Assembly (NCBI GenBank): GCA_043228905.1
Contig: JBHGNT010000001.1
Coordinates: forward strand, 12,338,001-12,402,000
DNA from: Azolla caroliniana
Lineage: Eukaryota; Polypodiophyta
Length of the DNA stretch: 64,000 nucleotides
Direction: 5' to 3'
Position numbers and translations under genes: made by a program. A model generated the notes under the pieces. The model was not told where the DNA came from, ran no database searches, and worked only from the letters and a program-made list of their open reading frames with translations. Below are positions 1 through 9,722 of this stretch, one piece after another; positions within the stretch are counted from its first letter, which is position 1, and the number at the start of each line of letters is the position of its first letter.

Positions 1-64
1 TCTGGTTGGCCTCTTCCTTCGTCCACGCCGCGTCCGGTGTCATTGTCTTCAAGAACCCGCCGAT

Positions 65-1450
65 CTAGAGCCACTCCCCGTTGTACTTGCTCTCGTCGAA
101 TTCGTTAAGCGCTGGAGTGCTCCCCTTTCTTGTTGTTATGTTAGCTAACCCGAAGAAGTCCTCGCCAACCGCTTCGTTATCCGAAACCATGTCGTCCTCA
201 TCGCTGAACCTCGCCCTTGAAAGCATATCGTCCATGGCGTTATCCTTTCCAGAGATGTGTCGTATCTCCGGGTTTAGGGACTTGATGTACGCGATCCACC
301 TGAGCATCGCCAGGTCCGGAGTCGCGCATCTAGAAACCATACCCAGAATCGGTAGGCAGTTCGTCTCGATGATCACTTCCGTCCCGATCAGATAGTCCTT
401 GTCGGCCTTAACTACTGAAACGATACCCCATAGCTCACGCTTGATTTGGGCGTATCCTCGTTGCCGCTCGCTCAATACCTTTGCCCCGAGCCGGATCGGG
501 AACCGTACGCCGTCTTCGTCTTCCTGATTGATCACCCAGCCAATCCCGGTCGGGCTCGTCTCCACCGTTACGTAAATGGGGACTTCCTTACCGTAAACCG
601 CTTTCCGGAGAGCCGGTGCCGCAGCAAGCGCCTCCTTCAGCCTCCGGACCGACTCCGTGTGCTCCGCCCTCCACTCGAACCTACGGCCTTTCTTCAATAG
701 CCCGTAGAGCGGTTCCGCGACATGTGCGTAGTGCAGGATCCAGATGTGGTAGAACGCGCACACACCCAAGAATCTACGGACCTCCGTAACCGACCCGCAA
801 TCGTCCTTCATCACGGAGATGGCTTCTACCTTTGTCAGGGACGGTTTCCAGCCATAGGGCCCGCACAAGTGTCCGACTACTAGGATCTCCAGCTGTCTGA
901 ATGCTGATTTTTCTCCGGAGAGGGTGAGTCGCGCGATCCGGAATCTTTGTAGCACTTTCTCGCAGTCATGGATGTGATCCGTCACGAACCTCTGGCAACC
1001 GTTGGGCCCGACCGACTCGTCCTTTTCCTCCACCGGACATCCTTTGATTGGGATGTCATCCAAAAACGGCATGGTGATGTCCGGGATGCAGTCCCTCAAC
1101 ACCTTGTTCATCGCATTCACCATGTGTGCCACCGAGTTCGTTCCTCCTTGCAGCAGGGTACACATCCGAACTAGGCCGAGAGGAGTCCGCATCGTCGTGA
1201 CATCCTTGCTCTCTACGGCTAGCTGGAACTGATCATAGCCTGAGTATAGGTCCCCAACCGAGTACATCGACCTCCCTGCGAAAGCCTCCGCAAACTCATC
1301 GATGGTCGGTCCGATACCTGCGTTTCGAATGGTCACCTTGTTGACCGGCTGTAGGTCCTGTATGAAGCGCAGTGTGCCGTTCTTCTTCGGCACGATAAAC
1401 CACCGATTCGAATATGGGGCATTCGACGGCTCGAGGATGCCCATCTCCAC
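65..1450 (-). pseudogene. Gypsy-1 reverse transcriptase-RNase H
   Basis: An open stretch of 461 codons carries the RT palm motifs of Ty3/gypsy elements: the PYSNRWFIVPKK and RFIQDLQPVNK region near residues 10-40, the YSGYDQF block near 70, and the catalytic FLDD near 130. It is followed by the connection region and an RNase H-like half from about residue 290. Both ends are set by TAG stops, at plus-strand 65-67 and 1454-1456, where Gypsy-2 has a glutamine codon. The polyprotein was therefore once continuous through this ORF. It would copy element RNA into DNA in virus-like particles; this copy cannot. Confidence 0.9.
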
Positions 1451-1456
1451 CTTCTA

Positions 1457-2260
1457 TTTCAGCACCTCCATTAGCTTTGGGATGTGAGCTCTGGGTACCG
1501 GAATCGGTTTGAGACTCCACGACACATGCGGTACCATGAAGATCACCATTGGTTCCACAACCTTCAGGTCCACACACCCGATCTCCTCCGACGAGAATGC
1601 GAAAGCCTTCCCATGCCTCCCGAGCATTCTCCAAAACTGGTCTTCTTCCGCCGACAATAGAAAACCACCCCCACCGATCTTGAGCTCCCGTAGCGTTATG
1701 TCGGTGAACGTGTGTCCCATGCTGGCCGGATCTCGTAAACTTGGGTTTGACGCGACGCCCTTTATTCGTAACTCGCTGCCCTCTGGCAAGGGTGCCGCGA
1801 CTAGCCTCACCTTCCGGTCCACAGTTTTGTACTTCGTACCCACTAGGGCCATCCGATCCGACTCGAGTCCACTACCGAAGTCGGCGATGACTTCGTGGCC
1901 GGATCTCGTAAACTTGGGTTTGACGCGACGCCCTTTATCCGTAACTCGCTGCCCTCTGGCAAGGGTGCTGCGACTAGCCTCACCTTCCGGTCCACAGTTT
2001 TGTACTTCGTACCCACTCGGGCCGTCCGATCCGACTCAAGTCCACTACCGAAGTCGGCGATGACTTCGTACATCTTTTCCGAACATACCGGAATCGTCCG
2101 GTCTTCATTAAGGCCTTCTCTGAACACCTCCTGTAACTTCCCCAAGGTGTCGTCAAAAGAGACCGCCTCCACGGCTCCGTTGATTTCCTCTTCAGGGCCG
2201 AGGACTCCCCATGCCCGAAGTCGCTCCTCCGCCCGCTTCTTTTCCCAGCCAACTACGTCG
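1457..2260 (-). pseudogene. Gypsy-1 region between protease and RT, with tandem duplication
   Basis: This stretch matches the part of Gypsy-2 just upstream of its RT core (about 50900-51520). It includes the segments LVAAPLPEGSELRIKG and HTFTDITLREL. In Gypsy-1 one block occurs twice, starting at 1723 and again at 1896. The period of 173 bp is not a multiple of three, so the second copy is out of frame and two overlapping open pieces result. No separate catalytic motif is recognisable; it is probably the linker that leads into the RT fingers. Confidence 0.75.
1723..2068. repeat. 173-bp tandem duplication, two copies
   Basis: The block beginning TGGCCGGATCTCG at 1723 starts again at 1896 with only a few substitutions. 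Gypsy-2 has a single copy at the homologous place, so the duplication arose in Gypsy-1 after the two copies separated. Confidence 0.9.
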
Positions 2261-2486
2261 GCTATTGTACAACCTCCGCTATCGGAGAACCAAAATTTTC
2301 TACCTATGGTACAGGTTTTTTCGCCTATAGTACATCTGTGGGGTTTTTCCGGGGTCTCCGAACTATCGCGGCCCCACGCCTTGATAGCCCTCTCTAAAAA
2401 TCCCCTCGGTTTTCAACATCGAGGGTCTCGCGGTTACGCTCATGGTTTGGTCGCACCGTTAGGAACTGGACCGAGTGGCACCCATC

Positions 2487-3269
2487 CTAGCTCTTGACTC
2501 GTGCATATGCCGAACCGTTGTCCAGCACCTTTGTCTCCATGCGTGCCGCCGTGATGTACGGTTCTCCGAGTATCACCGGATGTGAGGATGTCTCCTGCAC
2601 GAAGAAGTGTTGGTCGATCTCGACATCGCCGATTTTTACTCGTACATTCGGGCAGGCTCCGTGCAACTCCTCCGTGGCGCGCATTGCTGCCCGTATCTTC
2701 CACCCGTGCTTGGTGTTGAGCGGCCACTTTCCCTTCCTGTAGAAGTCCATGGACATCAAGTTGATCTCCGAACCGTGGTCTACCAACGCCACCACCAGCC
2801 TATGGACGTCCCCGATCCGAACAGGGGTTTCCGTAGTGGCCCTAGCCCAACATAGCCTCGAGTAGTGGTTTTTCGCCAATTCGTCCTCCAGGGCCATGTC
2901 TTCTAGGTGCGTCGTTTGCACCTCCACAGGCTTCTCTGGCTCTGGCTCCGTTGAAAGCCGTTTCCGCTTCACCAAGTCTACGATGGAGTCGTGGAACTCC
3001 TTCTTGGCGATACCGAGCACTTCCCTCAAAGACAGCTCCACTTTGTTGTTGAGGATCCGTTCCTCCAGGACCTTTCGTAGGTCCGTGGTCCTTGCGATCT
3101 CCGTGCTCAACCGATAACCGGCCTTTTTTTGCCTTGTCCGGTGCGCCGGATGCACCGACATCACTCTGCTTCGGCCCGAACCGGGTCTCATACCGTTGTG
3201 AGGGTCCGCCCCCCCCCCCCCGTCTTTCCCGCTCTCTTGTCTTCCACCAAAACCTCGTAGTTCTGGCAC
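2487..3269 (-). pseudogene. Gypsy-1 aspartic protease region
   Basis: The translation contains a retropepsin-like fold signature: VALVDHGSEINLMS as the active-site loop, followed about 80 residues later by HPVILGEPYI, which fits the second conserved strand (ILGxP/W). The same DHG triplet is present in Gypsy-2, so it is a feature of the family and not decay; most relatives have DTG or DSG. The region upstream (DLRKVLEERILNNKVELSLREVLG) is shared with Gypsy-2 and looks helical. The role would be maturation of the Gag-Pol precursor. A poly-C run at 3210-3219 coincides with the frame break at the gag side. Confidence 0.75.
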
Positions 3270-4553
3270 GCGGCTTCCACGAAGCCCGTCTTCTCCTCGA
3301 CCAGGTCACTCCATCCGGTGACCTCCCGGACCCGTCTTTCCGCGCGGTTCGCTTCCTCTTTCTTCAGCCTTACGCCGGCGAGGTCTTCCAACATCACCAG
3401 CCAGAATCCGGCTTCTTTCGTCTTCTGGTCTTCATCGCTTCTGACCCAGATTCCAGCCGATGCTGAGTAGTGGACGGTCTCCATGTTACGAGCCTCCGCT
3501 TCTTCCATCAGTCGTTTCATACCCCCTCGTTCGACATTCAGATCCAGGGCCCTCCGGGTCTCGCTAGCGTGGACCCGACCGTTCCATAGGTACACCACAT
3601 TAGCTCTTATCGCTTCGGCGAAGTCCCCGCAGTCCTTTCGGGCGTGGCCGACCACGTCGCACCACAAGCACCGGCTCCCAGCCGGAGGCCTTTGGTCACG
3701 GATTTGTTCGCCGCCGTCCCTCCATGCTTGCGCGATCTGGAGGTCCCTCACCATCTGAGTCAGCTCCTCCAAAGTTGCTCCTCCAGATGAGCTTTTGACC
3801 ATGCCGGTCGAAGTCAAGCCGGTCTCGAGCCAGTCTCGGGTCTCTTCCCTTCGCGCCGGTGGGGGTACCTCGACCTTCCTTGTTGCAACACAACCCGCCC
3901 CCGTCAAGCCTTTATCGACCCACTCACGCCGTTTGTCAAAATGGCCACAGACTCTCTTTACCACGGCCCAGTCGGTTGTTAGGCCGTCATCGGTCTCCAG
4001 TAGGAAGCCCACTTGCTCCCGGTCCCTTGCGTCCACCGATTTAATAAACAATAGGGACACGACTCATGTCCAGCACAGTCCGGTCCAACGCAGAAAGTGG
4101 TGCGAAGCGTTTTTCAAACTCCCGAAGGAGCGTTGACACGTTCCTCCCCTTTTCGGGGGTCTCCACCCATTCCATGAAGTCCCGCTTTGACAGTCGAAGC
4201 GCGTCATCAAGCTCGTATTTTTCAAGGAGCTGACCTTCAAACTCTTCCCAGGTCCGACTCTCAGCCCGTACCTCAAGCACCTCCGCGTGGATGCCCGGCA
4301 TCGCCACCCGAGGGAATCCGGCTAGTCGCCTGTCCTCTGGGATGTCCCTCATCACCATTTTGGCTCGGTAGCCCTCCAAATAGCTCGTGGCGTCCTTCCC
4401 ACCGAACCGGCCTATCGTGCCAACGACCACTTCAATAGCCCTATCGAGGGCGCCTGTGCCTTCGCGCACGCTCACTATCCGATCCACAGCCGAAGCCATG
4501 GCTTCTGCAAGATCCGACCCTCTCATCTTTCTATTCCTCTGCCGCCTGTTCAC
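3188..4553 (-). pseudogene. Gypsy-1 gag with CCHC zinc knuckle
   Basis: Two overlapping open pieces (4041-4553 and 3188-4060) together match the single gag ORF of Gypsy-2, so one frameshift lies near 4045-4060. The start ATG at 4551-4553 lies 17 bp beyond the primer-site region. The capsid-like part contains SRTWEEFEGQLLEKY, the usual retrotransposon gag motif. A CCHC knuckle, CLWCDVVGHARKDC, fits CX2CX4HX4C and would bind element RNA. Confidence 0.8.
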
Positions 4554-4570
4554 GTCGGGTTCACCAAATA
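4551..4570 (-). promoter_or_regulatory. Putative primer-binding site of Gypsy-1
   Basis: Just inside the LTR, minus strand, lies TTGGTGAACCCGACGTG, repeated exactly at the same place in Gypsy-2 (about 53798-53814). Position and conservation fit a tRNA primer site; the tRNA was not identified. Confidence 0.6.
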
Positions 4571-5256
4571 TGTCGAGTTGTTACGCGCGTGTGTGGAGAA
4601 CGAGGCAGGACCACCGGGGCCTCGGACCAAGAAATACCCGAATGAAGGGAGGGGAAGGAATCTTACGATGTAATTCACACGCGCACAGACCCACAGAATC
4701 ACAGGAATTGTAATTAGCTACAGAACGCCAGATGGAGACAGAACGAATGTTTATGTATATATATATAAATCAAGACGTTACAACTGGCAAGCCGGCGAGT
4801 GATGGGCTCCGACGCCTACGCACACACACACACACACACAGAACGCGAGATGGAGGCTCTTCCGGGAGCACTCAAGCGTCCCGCGGAATAGAGTCAGCCT
4901 CCCGGAACCTACACAGAACGATTATAGAGAGGACAGAGGAGAGGAGAAGTGCTTGGTTCCAGTCCGGCAGCACTTCGTCCTCCAAAAAAAAAACACCCCA
5001 TTTCCCTCACTTCTCCCTCTCTTTTATAACCCAAGGAGGGAGACCGTTACCACTTGTTACAACATGTTTATTCCATGTCCTTTCGGACAAGGATACACCT
5101 TGATTTCCTCCCTACCGAACGTGTACTACCTAGGATTTCGCCTCAGGCTACTTGTACCTACCTACGTACTACACAACAAAACTTGTGCCCACGTGTAAGG
5201 GCCGGTTTATGCACGTTATACTCGGTTTCCGCCTAGGGACAATTTTCTCCACAACA
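4571..5256 (-). repeat. 5' LTR of Gypsy-1
   Basis: On the plus strand the unit starts TGTCGAGTTG next to the primer site and ends CTCCACAACA where the Copia reading frame resumes, so the ends fit TG...CA. It holds a CA run (about 4819-4840), a TATA-like stretch near 4750 and the block GCCCACGTGTAAGGGCCGG, which recurs in Gypsy-2 at 56650-56668. Confidence 0.7.
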
Positions 5257-5937
5257 ACGCCACGAGATATCCATTTGGATTGTGCTAAGAGAGTGCTACG
5301 ATACGTGAGCGGAACGATGGACTATGGCATTCTCTATAAGTCGGCCACACCAATTCAACTCGAGGGGTATACAGATGCCAACTGGGCAAGCTACAAAGCC
5401 GACCGACAATCAACCTCTGGTTTTGTCTTCTCCCTCGAAAGTGGAGCCATCTCCTGAAGTAGCAAGAAGCAACCAATTGTCGCTCTTTCAAGCACAAAGG
5501 CCGAATACGGGGGCGCGGCGATGGCTGCATGTGAAGCCGTATGGCTCAAGAGGATATTAAAGGATCTAGGCGTTCCCATCAAAGATCCGATTCTCCTTTA
5601 CTACGACAACATAAGCAGTATTTATCTGGCTCGGAACCTGGTGTTCCACGCACGCACGAAGCATATCTAAGTGCACTATCACTTCATTCGAGAGCGTGTT
5701 CAGGCTGGCAATGTCGACCTTCAACATAGGTCTACGAATCTTCAGACAACCGACATCTTCACCAAAGCCCTAGGAGCCGACAAGCTTCGGCAATTCTTGT
5801 CATACCTTGGGTTGACGGTCCTTGACTTGCCAAGTTTGAGGGGGAGTACAAGCGAAAACTGGATACCGTCCGAACCGGATACGAGCCGAGGCGGACATCA
5901 ACCGAAGTAGCCGACCAAAATTGAGCTTGAGGGGCCA
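5257..5937 (+). pseudogene. Copia-D RNase H remnant
   Basis: Right after the Gypsy-1 LTR the Copia RT/RNase H C-terminus resumes: CAKRVLRYVSGT, GYTDANWA, STSGFVFSL, SSKKQPIVALSS, the LYYDN motif and TNLQTTDIFTKAL. In-frame stops (one in place of the W in the AWSSKKQ motif near 5456, one near 5668) show it is dead. Unlike Copia-A and Copia-C, the frame ends within about 40 codons of the RNase H end, so it has no long charged tail. A short purine tract precedes the LTR at 5938. Confidence 0.9.
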
Positions 5938-6334
5938 TGTTGAGAATCAAGCTCAACCTAGTCTAGTGTGTGAACACACCCTTGAGAATGTGCACTCAAA
6001 GGTCAAAAGTCACCACTCTTATCTACACATTAACTATGTGTCATAGAATCATATTCTATGACACATAACTAATGAGTTTTCACATTCCCCATGACCCATG
6101 AGCTTCGGTAGTTAATGAAGAGAGAGAGTAACTATATAAAGCACTCTCCTCCTACTTTGTAATGGTGTTGATTAATCTCCTTTGTAATATACATCTTCTT
6201 GAGTATTCTATTGTCTCTCAAAAATCTATCTTTTGTTTCTCTCCTCTAACTCTCTCTCTCTCTCTCTCACACACACACATAACGCACATCTCTCACCTAT
6301 TCCGCTACACAAGAATCATACCCGATTCTTCACA
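5938..6334 (+). repeat. 3' LTR of Copia-D
   Basis: It starts TGTTGAGAATCAAGCTCAAC directly after the RNase H remnant and its purine tract and ends GATTCTTCACA. The same LTR family forms the solo LTR at 21158-21625. It contains a perfect 15-bp hairpin (arms 6035-6049 and 6053-6067), a TATA-like TATATAAAG near 6133 and a CT/CA run near 6249-6280. Confidence 0.85.
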
Positions 6335-6851
6335 ACTTTGTTAAGAGAAACGAAATCATTGAAGTCAAGGCTACCATTCGCATCAATGCTTTGGCAACAA
6401 TATGAATTATACCTTCTTCAATAAAATTACCAAGGCCCAAGTTCTTCATCCTTGCACACAAATCATTCATAATGACTTTCCCATTATGATTTGAATCAAT
6501 GGTATCAAACACTCTATGAAGATTGAGCATTTGGGGGCTTAGATCATCGATGCTCAAGGAAACTCCATTATTAGTGTCACGGGAACCAATGTTAGAGCTG
6601 GATTGGTGGCAATTGGTTACTTGAGTGAGAGGCAAGGTTGTTTGACCTTGTAAGGTTTCTAGATGATCACTATGGAAAGGAGCAAGGCTAGAGATGGATC
6701 CATTACAATTGATTATTGCAAGAGGAAATATTGATTGACCTTGTAAGGTTTCTTCCTCACAATCACATAAAGGTGATTTTCTTGGCTTCTCTTGTGAGAT
6801 TTCTTGATGATCATCATGGAAGGGTGTTTTGCTTGGTTTTGGACTTACCAC
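6335..6851 (-). pseudogene. Calmodulin-like EF-hand gene remnant, cut by Copia-D
   Basis: The minus-strand translation has a low-complexity N-terminal part of about 95 residues, then LHRVFDTIDSNHNGKV, a recognisable EF-hand helix and Ca-binding loop (D, N, N, G in loop positions 1, 3, 5, 6). After one frameshift a second loop, IDANGSLDFNDFV, can be read in the next frame. The sequence then stops at the Copia-D LTR. The order of a variable N-terminus followed by an EF-hand pair fits plant calmodulin-like (CML) proteins, which are calcium sensors. Only the first EF-hand pair is left. No convincing ATG is in frame near the 5' end, so the start is uncertain. It is called a pseudogene because of the frameshift and truncation. 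Confidence 0.7.
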
Positions 6852-8762
6852 ATATTGGTAGTACCATAGGTTATCAATGAAAGAGTCAAGTCTTTGTCAT
6901 CATTATCACCATAGGTTATCGATCAAAAACTCCATTGATGACCTCTCCATCATCATCGTCATCAAACATAGACAGCTTCAACGTTTCTTTCTTTGTGAAA
7001 GAGACACAAGAAACACTTCCTTATATAGTATTACAATTTCTACCTATAACATGCAAAATTTAAACCATGGCACATTATATACACTATTTCTTGGGATTTA
7101 TTTTTCGTAGAATCAATCAATCAATTAGCTAATGACACAATTCAAAATCTTGATCCTACTCAATACATTTCCCTTAATGTGTCTTGTATGTTCTCCATCT
7201 TACCCAAGGAGTTTACAAAAGTGTTTTCCTAGGAGTTTTACTCACATGTTTTGCAATGTCCACTCCAAGATTTTGCCTTTGTCCACACTCAACCATTGTT
7301 GGCCATGTAGATAAGAACTTCCAATGGTTGAGTGAGTGATTAATGCCTTTTGAGCCACATCAATGTGAACTTTTGTTCGGGCATTTTGTTTGAGCAAAGG
7401 TAAGATTAACACAAGGTTTGGAAATGTGGGATATAATGGCAAGTGGAAAATGGTCAATAGGTGTGGACCAAAAGAAAACAAATTATGTATGGTTTAAATT
7501 CTACCATTGGTCCACAACCATGCTCGTTTTTTATCCCAATAATCTACATCCATATAAGCAATGGACTCCTTTTCATACCAATATTTAGAGGACCATAGAT
7601 GTTCTAAATTCTGATAGCTCAGAATTGTGAGACATTTTAAAGTAAACCCCTCAACAATTTGAATGTAAGCAATAAATCATTTCAATAATCTACATCATCA
7701 TCCTTCAGTTATATGTTATCATTATTCAAGTTAAGGGATAACGTGATTGGGCACACAATACAATTAGGCTTGATCATACCACTCATTATCTAAGATCCAT
7801 GCAAACAATACCTTCTATTCTCTCCCCCAACAATCGTTGTGGTCTAATTACTTAACTACAAAGAGGTCATTCCTAAACATTATCTTGAATTGGTAAACCT
7901 TCCCTTAACCTCACTACACCAAACCAAAGGGAGGTAGGGATGTTGAGGTCATGGTGAATGTTATTGGCAGATTCAAAATTTGTGGATAAACTATTTCATT
8001 AAATGGGTATGCTAGTTGTGGCCTTTCCTTCAACCTCGGTAAATGCTCCACTAAACAACAAATGGCAGGACATTGGATGTGAGTTATTGTACCCTTCTCA
8101 TCATATCAATGTAACTTCAAGACAATAGCCAACACAAGGTTCATCCACCACTTCACGACTTTTGGATTAACTACTCCATCAAACATGCAACACTCAATTA
8201 TTGCATTAGAAACGTCAAAATTCGATTTTCGGTGACTTCTTGCTTCTAGTGAAGGATGCAAAATTCGAAAATATTGGATAGAAATTCCGTGGATACCATT
8301 TGTTTAAAAATATTGTAGAGTTTCAAAATTAGATGTTTACACAATTGATTGGACAAGATAACTCAAACACAGTTTATTTTATACATTTAGGATCCTACCC
8401 AAATTCCAATCCCCTGGTTAAAAAGTACTAATGAGGATGATCTCATCTTATGAAAATATCAATTGGAAATTGTAACATGACTTGAATCCATAATCTTAAG
8501 GTTGCAAAAAGTATGTGTTGTCTCAGATAGTGGCTTCTTATACTTGCTGAATGTCTACACATATCCAGATTCTACCATTTTTTTTGACATGTTCATAAAG
8601 ATAAGGATGCCAATAAGACAATGTCATGAATCCATACATGATAAGTTTTTGTTTGTTGCTTTATTTGCCTTTTTGTATGGAGTATAAAATGTTAGGCTTT
8701 CAAATTGTGCTTTAAAGTGCGGCGTCTTCGCTTAAATATTAGCACAAAATCCCACCCAATCG
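6852..8762. other. AT-rich intergenic DNA
   Basis: No coding region longer than about 80 codons with recognisable content, no LTR ends and no tandem arrays were seen. Confidence 0.6.
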
Positions 8763-9305
8763 GTGCTACTACATCGCGCTTTTAGCATCTTATTTCAAAA
8801 CACAAAATTTAAACATTCCCACCGATTTAACCTGTTTAAAGGATGTAGGAATCAAACTCTTGTTGACTCATCATCAGACGACCATATCAAAGGAGCTGGA
8901 TCTCTCAAGAGCGAGTTAGTTGGACAAACTTCTACACACGGGGTCCTTGATGAAGGGACCCTAGGTTTTTGTGTAATTCGGACTTGGAACTTTCGGAAAA
9001 GCAATCAATCTTTGCGTCGTAAACTCTCGAGAGATCTTCGAGAAATTCCCCATCTTTTGCAAGAATCTTTAAGTCCACATTTTTTTTTAAAACTAGTGGG
9101 CAAAAATGTTGGTTTTGTGCCAAAAGAAGAAGCAGCAGCAGCAAAGAGGGACACCCTCACAAAAGTCTGGAGAAGCAAAAGCAGTAGCAGAAGCAGAAGC
9201 AGAAGCAGAAGCAAAAGCAAAAGCAAAGGCAAAAGGCAAAGGCAAAAGAATAAGTTTGAAGGAGGTAGAGGTGGAAGAAGAAGAATAAGTTTTAATAGGA
9301 ATACA
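8763..9305 (+). other. 5' leader or N-terminal extension of the GGTase-I beta gene
   Basis: An open frame continues 181 codons upstream of the ATG at 9306. Positions 9126-9260 are an imperfect AGC/AGA trinucleotide tract that reads as Ser-Arg/Lys repeats in this frame and as Gln-rich then Ala-Glu/Ala-Lys repeats in the next one (9106-9288). The Ala-Glu frame, with its acidic end at 9288, resembles the acidic N-termini of plant GGTase-I beta proteins, but it is out of frame with exon 1. It could be 5' UTR, or the true start may lie here after a frameshift or an unseen splice. Confidence 0.4.
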
Positions 9306-9689
9306 ATGCTGAACAGAGATGCTCACGTCAATTTCATGCTAATGATGCTTCATGGCTTACCTTCCTCTGCTCAGATCCATGATCCAAACCGTCTCACCAT
9401 GGCTTACTTCACAATCTCTGGCCTTGACCTTCTCAATGGTCTCCAACAGGTAAGCTTAATTTATTTTACCATCGTTTTTTCACCATCTCTGGCCTTGTTC
9501 TTCTCAATGCTTTCTTTTTTAATTTCCTGAAATAGGTCCTATATAGGAAAAACATAAGAAATACCCCTAATTATGTTGGCCATTTACCAGAATACTACTA
9601 TGGAGGGTTGTTCTTGTAACTGCCCATAACTGTTATGTGTATTTTGATACAATCATATATATATATATATATATATGTCTATATATCTA

Positions 9690-9722
<33 letters not shown>

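Larger units (their letters stand above)
1..5256 (-). mobile_element. Gypsy-1: Ty3/gypsy LTR retrotransposon, 5' portion
   Basis: Read on the minus strand the order is LTR, primer site, gag, protease, reverse transcriptase and RNase H. The integrase and 3' LTR lie beyond position 1. The same proteins occur in the same order in Gypsy-2 (42604-56688), which makes the assignment firm. The copy is dead: gag and pol are broken by frameshifts and stops and a 173-bp block is duplicated in tandem. It sits inside a Copia remnant that resumes at 5257. The protein order (RT-RNase H before integrase) and the FLDD form of the RT catalytic motif fit Ty3/gypsy rather than Copia. Confidence 0.9.
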
